DNA of 7,719 nt from contig CANFNE010000118.1 of assembly GCA_947448105.1 (NCBI GenBank), positions 1 through 7,719 of the forward strand. The letters are read 5' to 3'. A model generated the notes under the pieces. It did not search any database, had not been told where the DNA came from, and saw nothing but the letters and a program-made list of their open reading frames with translations. A program made the position numbers and the translations under genes. This DNA comes from Burkholderiales bacterium. GTDB lineage: Bacteria > Pseudomonadota > Gammaproteobacteria > Burkholderiales > Burkholderiaceae_C. This document shows positions 1-6,455 of the stretch, piece by piece. The first letter of the stretch is position 1, and the number at the start of each line of letters is the position of its first letter.

Positions 1-234
1 AATGATGACGGCCTTGTCCTGCGTGACCACCAAGCTGTAGAAACGACCAAACGAGCAATAAAGGAAATCGCTGTAGTAATTGATGTTGTGGTAGCTGGTG
101 AACACCACGGTGTCGACCGAACGCTGCGCCATCATGGCGCGCAGCTTGCGGATGCGGTTGGCGTATTCGCCGTCCGAGAAACTGTGGCGGACGCGCTCGC
201 CGTTGTCGATGGTGATCAGGTTGGGCATGGTCAT
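1..234 (-). CDS. Creatinase (creatine amidinohydrolase), N-terminal fragment cut by window edge
   Basis: The enzyme hydrolyses creatine to sarcosine and urea in the cytoplasm (EC 3.5.3.3). Only 78 of roughly 400 codons are visible, and the frame stays open to base 1. I translated this part by hand. Residues 45-64 include FTSYHNINYYSDF followed by LYCSFGR, a stretch that is near-identical to Pseudomonas creatinase as I recall it. This segment belongs to the N-terminal domain; the catalytic pita-bread domain lies outside the window. The start is taken as ATG at 234 because a GGAG ribosome site (241-244) sits six bases upstream. A second ATG at 228 would be less well spaced. The gene follows the AraC-type regulator by 69 bases on the same strand, which fits a substrate-responsive catabolic gene. 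Sarcosine-degrading genes may follow outside the window. The family is clear; activity cannot be judged from the fragment. Confidence 0.92.
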   Translation of the reverse strand, partial: MTMPNLITIDNGERVRHSFSDGEYANRIRKLRAMMAQRSVDTVVFTSYHNINYYSDFLYCSFGRFYSLVVTQDKAVII

Positions 235-240
235 GGGGTT

Positions 241-244
241 CTCC
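241..244 (-). promoter_or_regulatory. Ribosome binding site of creatinase
   Basis: On the minus strand GGAG is followed by AACCCC and then the ATG at 234. It is the clearest Shine-Dalgarno sequence in the window and favours ATG 234 over ATG 228 as the creatinase start. Confidence 0.7.
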
Positions 245-255
245 AAAGGTTGCTT

Positions 256-264
256 GTAATAGCA
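256..264 (-). promoter_or_regulatory. Candidate extended -10 promoter element for creatinase
   Basis: The minus strand reads TGCTATTAC, an extended -10 (TG-N plus TATTAC), and would give a short leader carrying the GGAG site. No good -35 hexamer lies 16-18 bases upstream. That would suit a promoter needing an activator such as the AraC-type regulator encoded just upstream. This is a motif match only; a second possible -10 (TAATAC) lies nearby. Confidence 0.25.
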
Positions 265-303
265 CCCGAGTATTAAGGCAAAGTCGCGAAAGATGATAGC
301 GAA

Positions 304-1296
304 TTACGACAAGAGTCTTTCCTTAAACGCCAGTCCTTGGCGGCGGTTTGCACGGTCTTTTTGGGGTGGCGCCCCAAAACGGGGCGTGTACCGCGCCGTC
401 AAATGCGACGGCGAGGCGAATCCGGTCTCGGATGCAATGTCACGGATACTTTTGTCGCTGCGCTGCACCAAAATGCGCGCGTGCGAGAGCCGGATGTCCA
501 AATAGATGCGTTCGGCCGACTTGGCAAATTGCTGGCGAAATAGCCGCTGCAAACTGCGCAAAGGCATGCCGGCAAACTGCGCAATCTCCGTAATCGTGAG
601 CGGCTCGCCCACATTGGCCTCCATCAGGCGCAGGGCCTCGACTGCTGCCGGGTGGGTGACGCGCTCCTGGTGGATGATGGACACGGTTTGCACATCGGTC
701 AGGCTGCGCCGCTCCACCACCAGCAAATTGGCCACCTCGTTGGCCAGCTCGCGGCTGCCCGGCGCACGGGTCAATAGATAGGTCATCAGGTCCAGCGGCG
801 CCACGCCACCGCTGCAGGTGTAGCGGTCGCGGTCCACTTCAAAAAAATGCTGGGTCACGATCACTTGTGGAAACTGCTCTGCCAAAGCCCCATGGTCTTC
901 CCAGTGGATGGTGCTGCGGTAGCCGTTGAGCAGGCCGGCCTGCGCCATCAGGTAGGCGCCCGTGTCGATGCCGCCCAGTGGGATGCCTTGGGCTGCTAAT
1001 TTTTTCAACCAAAGGGTAAGCGCCCGCAGGCCGCGGCTGGGAATCGGGTTGGGGCCGATCACAAACACCACGTCCAGTGCGGGTGCCTCGGCCAGACTGT
1101 GTTGCGTCATGACCTGGATGCCGTCACTCGAGGCCACCAGGCCGCCATCGACCGACAGCAGCACCGAGCGGTAGGTGGCGCGCCCCAGCACGCCGTTGGC
1201 AATGCGCAGCGGGTCTACGCAGGCGCTCAGCGCGATCATCGAAAAGTTCGGCACCACCACAAAGCCAAACACCAGCGACTGTTTGGGCGGTGCCAC
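304..1296 (-). CDS. GATase1-like AraC-family transcriptional regulator (GlxA type), probable regulator of creatinase
   Basis: This is a 330-residue DNA-binding regulator. Residues 7-170 form a DJ-1/PfpI-like class I amidotransferase fold (SLVFGFVVVPNFS at the start; GGIDTGAYLMAQAGLLNGY around 108-126). The cysteine nucleophile of true amidotransferases is replaced at the elbow (IDTG, 110-113), as in family members that bind a ligand and do no catalysis. Residues 222-315 are an AraC domain with two helix-turn-helix motifs: ITEIAQFAGMPLRSLQRLF, and SIRDIASETGFASPSHLTARY, the second ending in RFGAPP. The start is GTG at 1296. Later starts would cut the first beta strand, and there is no clear ribosome site. 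It begins 12 bases after the lplT stop and ends 69 bases before creatinase. Known relatives (GbdR, SouR, CdhR) respond to quaternary amines, glycine derivatives or amino acids, so creatine or a breakdown product is a reasonable effector. Effector and direction of control are inferred. Confidence 0.9.
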   Translation of the reverse strand: MAPPKQSLVFGFVVVPNFSMIALSACVDPLRIANGVLGRATYRSVLLSVDGGLVASSDGIQVMTQHSLAEAPALDVVFVIGPNPIPSRGLRALTLWLKKLAAQGIPLGGIDTGAYLMAQAGLLNGYRSTIHWEDHGALAEQFPQVIVTQHFFEVDRDRYTCSGGVAPLDLMTYLLTRAPGSRELANEVANLLVVERRSLTDVQTVSIIHQERVTHPAAVEALRLMEANVGEPLTITEIAQFAGMPLRSLQRLFRQQFAKSAERIYLDIRLSHARILVQRSDKSIRDIASETGFASPSHLTARYTPRFGAPPQKDRANRRQGLAFKERLLS

Positions 1297-1308
1297 AGCG
1301 GGGGTGGC

Positions 1309-2592
1309 CTAGCCGTGCAGGTTGTCGTTGCGCGCGATATCGAGCAGGTGGTCCACTTGTTCACCGTGTTCGCGGCAGTTGCGTTCATGCCAGCGCTTGA
1401 TCAGCGCCATGCAGCCGGCCACCAGCACGCCAAAAGCACTGATGGCGGCAAAGGCCGACACACCCATGCCCGTGGACAGGCTGTACAGACCGCCCAGCAC
1501 CAAAATACAAGTCTGCTCATTGAAGTTTTGCACCGCAATCGAGCGCCCGGCGCCCATCAGGTTGTGGCCGCGGTGCTGCAGCAAGGCGTTCATGGGCACC
1601 ACCAAAAAGCCGCCCAGGCCGCCAAGCAAAATCAAAAACGGCGCCGCGACCCAGACGTTGGAAATGAAGTTGAGCAAAATTACCAGCACGCCCATCGCTA
1701 CTCCCAGCGGAATCACGCGCGTGGCCACTTCCAGGCGCATGCGCAGGGACGCCACCACCGCGCCCACGGCGGTTCCCACGGCCACCACACCGACCAAGGA
1801 CGAGGCCTGTGTCACGCTGTAGCCCAGGGCCGCTGCCGCCCAGGCCAACACGATGTAGCGCAAATTGCCGCTCACACCCCAAAACAAGGTGGTGGTGGCC
1901 AGCGAAATCTGCCCCAGCTTGTCGCCCCAGAGCCGGGTGTTGCAATTCCAGAAATCGGGCAACAGGCTGATAACGCGCTGGGGCAAGGGCCGCATTTCCA
2001 CGCCTGTGTGGGGAATGCGGGTGTTAAACCAGGCGGCCAGCAGGTAAACAAATATCAGCAGGCAAATCGCCGCCTCCGGCGCGGTGTCAATGCCGGTGTC
2101 GATGAAGGGAAGGTCCAAGGACAACAAGAACGGCGCAATATGCGGCCCCACGAGTTGTCCGCCCAAGAGCACGCCCAAAATGATGGACGCAATCGTCAGC
2201 CCCTCAATCCAGCCATTGGCCTTGACCAGTTGGGAAGCCGGCAGCAGCTCGGTCAGGATGCCGTACTTGGCCGGCGAATAGGCCGCCGCCCCCAGGCCCA
2301 CTACCGCGTAGGCCATGAGCGGGTGGCTGCCAAAGAGCATCAGCAGGCATCCAGCAATCTTGATGCCGTTGCTCAGCAGCATGACACGGCCCTTGGGGTA
2401 GGCGTCGGCATAGGCGCCCACAAAAGGCGCCAGCACCACATAAAACAGCGCAAACATGGGCACCAGCGCCGCTTGCTGCCATTCGGGGGCGTGGGCGCTG
2501 CGCAGCAACTGCACCGCACCCACAAACAAGGCGTTGTCGGCCAGCGAGCTGAAAAACTGCGCCGCCATGATGGTGAAAAAACCGCGTTTCAT
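1309..2592 (-). CDS. lplT: Lysophospholipid transporter LplT (MFS)
   Basis: This is an inner-membrane major-facilitator protein of 427 residues with about 12 hydrophobic segments. E. coli LplT flips lysophospholipids from the outer to the inner leaflet for re-acylation by Aas. Diagnostic stretches match LplT as I recall it: AQFFSSLADNALF in the first helix (11-23), the loop motif APFVGAYADAYPKGRVM (55-71), GAAAYSPAKYGILTEL (101-116) and LVKANGWIE (122-130). The start is ATG at 2590-2592 and the stop is TAG at 1309-1311. No convincing Shine-Dalgarno sequence precedes it. It is about 30 residues longer than the E. coli protein, and no aas-like acyltransferase is adjacent, so its acylation partner must be elsewhere. 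It is divergent from alr and lies just upstream of the AraC-type regulator, which could receive readthrough from it. Loss of this gene would be expected to affect phospholipid repair, not creatine use. Confidence 0.92.
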   Translation of the reverse strand: MKRGFFTIMAAQFFSSLADNALFVGAVQLLRSAHAPEWQQAALVPMFALFYVVLAPFVGAYADAYPKGRVMLLSNGIKIAGCLLMLFGSHPLMAYAVVGLGAAAYSPAKYGILTELLPASQLVKANGWIEGLTIASIILGVLLGGQLVGPHIAPFLLSLDLPFIDTGIDTAPEAAICLLIFVYLLAAWFNTRIPHTGVEMRPLPQRVISLLPDFWNCNTRLWGDKLGQISLATTTLFWGVSGNLRYIVLAWAAAALGYSVTQASSLVGVVAVGTAVGAVVASLRMRLEVATRVIPLGVAMGVLVILLNFISNVWVAAPFLILLGGLGGFLVVPMNALLQHRGHNLMGAGRSIAVQNFNEQTCILVLGGLYSLSTGMGVSAFAAISAFGVLVAGCMALIKRWHERNCREHGEQVDHLLDIARNDNLHG

Positions 2593-2661
2593 CAGTAAAA
2601 GAGTCTGTCGCTAGATGGGAATGGCGGTGGTGTGATGTCGATGGGCTGGCAAAGTGCGAGG

Positions 2662-2670
2662 GTTATAGCA
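2662..2670 (-). promoter_or_regulatory. Candidate extended -10 promoter element for lplT
   Basis: The minus strand of the lplT/alr intergenic region (2593-2724) contains TGCTATAAC, a good extended -10. It would start transcription near 2655, about 60 bases before the lplT ATG. The -35 region is poor, as is common with extended -10 promoters. This is motif evidence only. No equally convincing promoter for alr is seen in the same 132-base gap. Confidence 0.35.
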
Positions 2671-2724
2671 CGCAGCCATGCGCTGGCCGTGTCGGCGCCG
2701 CCCCGGCGCAGCTACAGTTGCACC

Positions 2725-3810
2725 ATGCCCCGTCCCATCCAAGCCACCATCCATCCCCAGGCCTTGCGCCACAACCTGCAGGCGGCGCGCGCGCGCGTCC
2801 CGGACGCCCGCGCCTGGGCCGTGGTCAAGGCCAATGCCTATGGCCACGGCATTGAGCGCGCCTTTGAGGGCCTGCGCGGCGCCGACGGTTTTGCACTGCT
2901 CGACCTGGAAGAAGCCCAGCGCCTGCGCACGCTGGGCTGGCGCGGGCCGATCTTGCTGCTCGAAGGCGCGTTCGAACTGCGCGACCTGGAGTGGTGCTCT
3001 CGCCTGGACCTGTGGCACACGGTGCACAACGAGGCGCAAATCGACATGCTCGCCGCCCACAAGACCAATGTGCCGCAGCGCGTGTTCCTGAAAATGAACA
3101 GCGGCATGAACCGCCTGGGCTTTCGCCCCGAACACTACCGAGCCGCCTGGACGCGCCTCAATGCCTTGCCCCAGGTGGACGAAATCTCGCTCATGACGCA
3201 TTTCAGTGACGCCGACGGCGCCATCGGCGTGGCGGCGCAGCTCGCCGCGTTCGAGGCGGCCAGCGCCGACTTGCCGGGCGAGCGCTGCATCAGCAACAGC
3301 GCGGCCACCCTGCGCCACGCGCACTGCGCCAATGACTGGGTGCGCATTGGCATCGCCCTGTACGGCAGCGCCCCGGACCACCCCGAAAACCCAGCCGCCC
3401 ATTGGGGCCTGCAACCCACCATGAGCCTGCGCGCACAGATCATTGCCATTCAAGACCTGGTGCCGGGCGACACCGTGGGCTATGGATCGGGTTTTGTGGC
3501 CGAGCGCGCCATGCGCATTGGCGTAGTGGCCTGCGGATATGCCGATGGTTACCCCCGCGTTTGCCCCACCGGCACACCGGTGTTGGTCAATGGCGTGCGC
3601 AGCCGCACGGTGGGTCGGGTGAGCATGGACATGCTGGCCGTGGACCTGAGCGCGCTGCCCGGCGCCGACCTGGGCAGCGAAGTCACGCTTTGGGGCGCAG
3701 CAAGCAGCGGCGAAGTCCTGTGCATCGACGAAGTTGCCGCCTGCGCGCAAACCCTGGGCTACGAGCTGATGTGCGCACTGGCGCAACGCGTGCCGGTGGT
3801 GGTGGACTAG
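2725..3810 (+). CDS. alr: Alanine racemase
   Basis: This is a PLP enzyme interconverting L- and D-alanine (EC 5.1.1.1), supplying D-alanine for peptidoglycan. The 361-residue length is typical. The PLP lysine is K35 in AVVKANAYGHG (32-42). Other family marks are FLKMNSGMNRLGF (121-133, with K123 at the position carbamylated in Geobacillus Alr), THF at 158-160, NSAATL (191-196), VRIGIALYG (206-214, with R207 near the pyridine nitrogen), the second catalytic base Y272 in CGYADGYPR, and GRVSMDM (297-303). Both catalytic bases are present, so it should be active. The frame is open upstream to ATG 2632. ATG 2725 is preferred because MPRPIQATIHPQALRHNL aligns with normal Alr N-termini and the extra 31 residues look like non-coding translation. 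The ribosome site is weak. It is divergent from lplT and convergent with the receptor gene, whose stop is 19 bases away. I recall alr and lplT as neighbours in several Comamonadaceae, commonly with radA after alr; radA is not here. Confidence 0.95.
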   Translation: MPRPIQATIHPQALRHNLQAARARVPDARAWAVVKANAYGHGIERAFEGLRGADGFALLDLEEAQRLRTLGWRGPILLLEGAFELRDLEWCSRLDLWHTVHNEAQIDMLAAHKTNVPQRVFLKMNSGMNRLGFRPEHYRAAWTRLNALPQVDEISLMTHFSDADGAIGVAAQLAAFEAASADLPGERCISNSAATLRHAHCANDWVRIGIALYGSAPDHPENPAAHWGLQPTMSLRAQIIAIQDLVPGDTVGYGSGFVAERAMRIGVVACGYADGYPRVCPTGTPVLVNGVRSRTVGRVSMDMLAVDLSALPGADLGSEVTLWGAASSGEVLCIDEVAACAQTLGYELMCALAQRVPVVVD

Positions 3811-3824
3811 TCCGCCACCGGCGC
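3790..3824. other. Inverted repeat across the alr stop codon at the convergent gene junction
   Basis: GCCGGTGG (3792-3799) is a perfect inverted repeat of CCACCGGC (3815-3822), and one G-T plus one G-C pair can extend it outward to 3790 and 3824. Inside lies the self-complementary GGACTAGTCC (3804-3813). The alr TAG is in its centre. No T run follows on either strand, so it is not a standard intrinsic terminator. It may still limit readthrough between the two converging genes or protect 3' ends. Confidence 0.4.
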
Positions 3825-3829
3825 TGGCC

Positions 3830-5941
3830 TTAGAGCGGAGCGGAGATTGAAACGCCGAGCATCCAGTTGCGGGGCAGGCCGGGTTCGTAGAACTGCTTGC
3901 TGCTCTGGTTCACGATGACCGAGCCCACATAGCGCTCGTCGCTGGCATTGTTCAATCGCGCATAAAGCGTGACTGCGGCCTTGTCCACGGCCCAGCGCTG
4001 GCTGGCGCTGAGGTTGAAGACGGTGCGTCCGTCGGTCGCCGCGGTGTTCAGGTCGTCGGCATAAATGCGGCCAGAGTGCACCAGCTCAAGGGCCACACGC
4101 GTGCCGCCCGTGGCCTGGGCCTTGGCCGCGTCCATGGGCTGGCTCGCCCATGCCAACTCACCAAAAACGGAGGTAGCAGGTATTCCCGGAATCTTGCTGC
4201 CTGCGGGAACCTGGCTGGCCGAGCCGCACAGCGCGGTGACGGCGCACTTGAAGGCCTGTGAATACTGGGCGTCGATTGCCGATGCAGACAAGCTCGCTGA
4301 GACATGCGGGTTGACCAGCAGGCTGCTGGCAAGTTCCCACCCCGTACGCGAGGTGCCTGGTGCATTTCCATAGGCGCTGGAGCCTGAGTTTTGCACGACG
4401 ATGATCTCGTCGGTGGAGTCGATCTGAAACACAGAAAAGTCCAACCGCGATTGGCGGCTAGGCAACCATTTGCTGCCGATCTCATAGTGCCGGCTGCTGG
4501 CAGCATTGAGCACGGGGTTGAATACCGCCTTGGGCGCGGTGGTGGTAGTTTTTGTATAAGCCATTTCTGCCAATGTGGGCGTCTCAAAGCCTTGGCCATA
4601 GTTGGCGTACAGGTTGAGGTGCTCGGTGGCGTAGTAGGTCAGGCCCAACACCGGGTTGACGGACCGGTAACTGACGTTGCCCGAACCATCCGGGTTGCTA
4701 TTGGTGATGAAATAGTCGTCGCTCATAAATCGAACGGTGCTGTAGCGCAGTCCGCCCACGAGGGAGACTTCATCTGATACGTGCGCGCTGCCCTGAACGA
4801 AGAAGTCGCTGTTCTCGGCCTGGTTGTCCTCGCTGCGGTTCGGGCTGCCCGATTTTTGGCCATTGAGCGTTGCGCCGCCTTCACGGTACTCACGAGAGCG
4901 GTCAAATTCGTAGCCGCTTGTCCATTCCATCGGCGTTTCCCCCCAGCGCGACTTTTCGTTGTATTGCAGGCCCAAGCCGTAGTAGCGGCGGTTGAGCCCA
5001 ATCCAAGCCGACGTGCTTTGGTACTGCAGGTTGTCGCGGGTGCCGTAATACGCACGGGTGGTGAAAGAGCGGTCCTGGTCTACCGTGTAGGTGGCAGCCC
5101 CGCCCAACTGGTTTTGCAACACGATTTTGCGCGCCATCGTCGTTACCGCACCGCTGCCAGCGGCTGCGGGATTGGTCAACTGATCGCGTGTCAATCCCAG
5201 CGGATCCTGCGCCAGCGGCATATCAAACTGGTTGAACACCAGGTTCACGCGCGTCTGCTCGTTGGGGTTGAAGTCGAGCTTGCCGTTGAACTGTTTGCGC
5301 TCGGTGCGGCTGTTGTCGCGGTAGCCGTCGATGGTGAAGGTGCTGTAGTCGGCCACGATGCCATAGGCGCCCACGGTATCAGAGAACTGGTAGTCCGCGC
5401 GGTGCAGGCCGTAGTCGCCCACGTAGTACTGGTAATCCACCTGTGGCACTTTGGACGCGGGTTTCGTGAATGCCTGGATCACGCCCCCCGAAGCGTTGCC
5501 GTACAACTGCGCCAGCGGTCCGCGCAAGACCTCAATGTGGTCCATGGAGGTTAGGCTCACCGACGAACCCTGGCCCTGGCCGTCGGGGGTGGAGGCGGGA
5601 ATGCCGTCAATCAGCAGGCGAATGCCGCGAATACCAAAAGGCGCGCGCGCACCAAAACCACGGATCGAGAGCTGCAAATCCTGCGCGTAGTTGCTCCGGT
5701 CCAGGATGGTCAGACCTGGCACCCGCACGAGCGACTCCGACAGATTGACCTGCGGCCCGCCGTTTTGGATGGCCTCGCGGCCGACCGACTGGATGGCGGC
5801 GGGCGCGTCAAAGCTGCGGGCCTGCGCGCGCGACGCACTCACTACCACTTCATCGAGCGTCTGGGCAAAGCTTGGCGAAAGCAGACCGGTCAAAAGTGCA
5901 ACGGCGAATGCCTGGGGGGTGAGCTTGAGAGTGGACGTCAT
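3830..5941 (-). CDS. pqqU: TonB-dependent outer-membrane receptor, PqqU/YncD-like (predicted PQQ importer)
   Basis: This is a 703-residue outer-membrane receptor. A signal peptide (cleavage after SFA, 24-26) precedes a TonB box (DEVVVSA, 30-36). The plug domain (about 45-160) contains NLSESLVRVPGL, NYAQDLQLSIRGFGAR, LIDGIPASTPDGQGQ and VLRGPLAQLYGNASGG. The rest is a 22-strand-type barrel. Similarity to E. coli YncD (PqqU), as I recall that sequence, runs the whole length. It includes GFETPTLAEMAY, the loop cysteine pair C566/C572 followed by KIPGIPA, and the end segment GSVIVNQ to FYEPGLPRNW (673-693). PqqU imports pyrroloquinoline quinone across the outer membrane. The neighbouring enzyme belongs to a PQQ-dependent family, which strengthens the assignment. 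The start is ATG at 5941, 112 bases after the cytochrome c stop. No strong ribosome site is seen. The chain ends in Leu, not the usual aromatic residue. The TonB-receptor class is near certain; the PQQ substrate is inferred from similarity and context. Confidence 0.88.
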   Translation of the reverse strand: MTSTLKLTPQAFAVALLTGLLSPSFAQTLDEVVVSASRAQARSFDAPAAIQSVGREAIQNGGPQVNLSESLVRVPGLTILDRSNYAQDLQLSIRGFGARAPFGIRGIRLLIDGIPASTPDGQGQGSSVSLTSMDHIEVLRGPLAQLYGNASGGVIQAFTKPASKVPQVDYQYYVGDYGLHRADYQFSDTVGAYGIVADYSTFTIDGYRDNSRTERKQFNGKLDFNPNEQTRVNLVFNQFDMPLAQDPLGLTRDQLTNPAAAGSGAVTTMARKIVLQNQLGGAATYTVDQDRSFTTRAYYGTRDNLQYQSTSAWIGLNRRYYGLGLQYNEKSRWGETPMEWTSGYEFDRSREYREGGATLNGQKSGSPNRSEDNQAENSDFFVQGSAHVSDEVSLVGGLRYSTVRFMSDDYFITNSNPDGSGNVSYRSVNPVLGLTYYATEHLNLYANYGQGFETPTLAEMAYTKTTTTAPKAVFNPVLNAASSRHYEIGSKWLPSRQSRLDFSVFQIDSTDEIIVVQNSGSSAYGNAPGTSRTGWELASSLLVNPHVSASLSASAIDAQYSQAFKCAVTALCGSASQVPAGSKIPGIPATSVFGELAWASQPMDAAKAQATGGTRVALELVHSGRIYADDLNTAATDGRTVFNLSASQRWAVDKAAVTLYARLNNASDERYVGSVIVNQSSKQFYEPGLPRNWMLGVSISAPL

Positions 5942-6053
5942 ACAGGTCTAGCAATAAATGGGGCAAAGGCGAATAGAAGGCACGGAGTACACATCCCGCG
6001 CTTGGAAATAACAGTTCAGCCGGATTTGGCTTTAGTAATTCAGAGAACCAAGG
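5942..6053. other. Spacer between cytochrome c and receptor genes
   Basis: These 112 bases hold no convincing open frame, terminator or promoter. The best hairpin is a four-pair AGCC/GGCT stem with no T run. The lack of a terminator is compatible with cotranscription of the cytochrome and receptor genes. Confidence 0.4.
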
Positions 6054-6368
6054 TCAGGGCGCTTCCACCGTCACTTTGACTGCGCTAAACCAGGCCGCCA
6101 AATGAGAAATGTCGGCATCCGTCAACGGCTTTGCGATCATGTTCATCACTTCATTCTGGCGCTTTCCGCTGCGGTAATTTCGCAACTGCTCGTTCAGGTA
6201 AATGGCTTGTTGTCCCGCCAGGTTGGGGGCATTGGGCAGCGTAGCCTGTCCGGTGGGCCCGTGGCACAAGGCGCACGCGACCTCGGCTTTTGCCCGACCC
6301 TCTGCAACATCGTTGGCATAGGCGCTGAACGCGGCACCAGCCAGCACGGCAATAAAAATTTTGTTCAT
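6054..6368 (-). CDS. Small periplasmic class I cytochrome c
   Basis: This 104-residue precursor has a Sec signal peptide (MNKIFIAVLAGAAFSAYA, cleavage before ND at 19-20). The mature part has one haem-binding motif, C32-A-L-C35-H36, and a likely axial methionine at M75 or M77 in NEVMNMIAKPLTDADISHLAAWF. That order matches small c553/c4-like cytochromes. ATG 6368 is chosen because it opens a proper signal peptide; the longer reading to 6434 would run through the terminator hairpin. Only 13 bases separate the start from the T run of that terminator, and no Shine-Dalgarno sequence is seen. It lies between the predicted PQQ-family dehydrogenase (upstream) and the PQQ-type receptor (downstream) on the same strand. 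This suggests it is the periplasmic electron acceptor for the dehydrogenase, passing electrons to a terminal oxidase. The partner assignment is inference from gene order. Confidence 0.9.
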   Translation of the reverse strand: MNKIFIAVLAGAAFSAYANDVAEGRAKAEVACALCHGPTGQATLPNAPNLAGQQAIYLNEQLRNYRSGKRQNEVMNMIAKPLTDADISHLAAWFSAVKVTVEAP

Positions 6369-6381
6369 AGTGGAACTGTAT

Positions 6382-6408
6382 AAAAAAAGGGGCCCCCGAA
6401 AGGGCCCC
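6382..6408 (-). terminator. Intrinsic terminator after the dehydrogenase gene
   Basis: On the minus strand GGGGCCC (6408-6402), loop TTTCGG, GGGCCCC (6395-6389) and then seven T (6388-6382) form a classic rho-independent terminator with a seven-pair all-GC stem. It lies 48 bases after the dehydrogenase stop and 13 bases before the cytochrome c start. It should release most dehydrogenase transcripts and leave limited readthrough for the two genes that follow. Confidence 0.85.
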
Positions 6409-6421
6409 GGTACGACGCAGC

Positions 6422-6443
6422 GTACGGGCGCCAACGCCCGTAC
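6422..6443 (-). other. Second hairpin between the dehydrogenase stop and the terminator
   Basis: GTACGGGCG and CGCCCGTAC form a perfect nine-pair stem with a four-base loop (TTGG on the minus strand), 12 bases after the dehydrogenase stop. It has no T run of its own, so it is probably a 3' end stabiliser or an aid to the terminator that follows. Part of it (6440-6445) could instead pair with 6408-6413 at the foot of the terminator, a possible alternative fold. Confidence 0.55.
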
Positions 6444-6455
6444 CGCCGTCCCAAA

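Noticed and set aside
88..276. 62-codon open frame on the plus strand at the left end
   Set aside because: It is antisense to creatinase, which is recognisable at the residue level.
1099..2598. 499-codon open frame on the plus strand
   Set aside because: It is antisense to lplT, rich in His, Gln and Arg with no domain-like pattern; it is a by-product of GC-rich codon use in the real gene.
2632..2724. Longer alanine racemase starting at ATG 2632
   Set aside because: The extra 31 residues do not match alanine racemase N-termini and would overlap the likely lplT promoter; ATG 2725 fits the family.
2611..3786. 391-codon open frame on the minus strand
   Set aside because: It is antisense to alr, whose active-site motifs are all intact; the product is low-complexity Ala/Gly/His/Gln and resembles no family.
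4781..5554. 257-codon open frame on the plus strand
   Set aside because: It lies opposite the receptor plug and early barrel, which are clearly coding; the translation is a valine/alanine-rich shadow.
5990..6053. Possible terminator after cytochrome c
   Set aside because: The only stem (AGCC/GGCT) has four pairs and no T run.
6369..6434. Longer cytochrome c starting at 6434
   Set aside because: It would place 22 residues, encoded by the terminator hairpin, before an otherwise perfect signal peptide.
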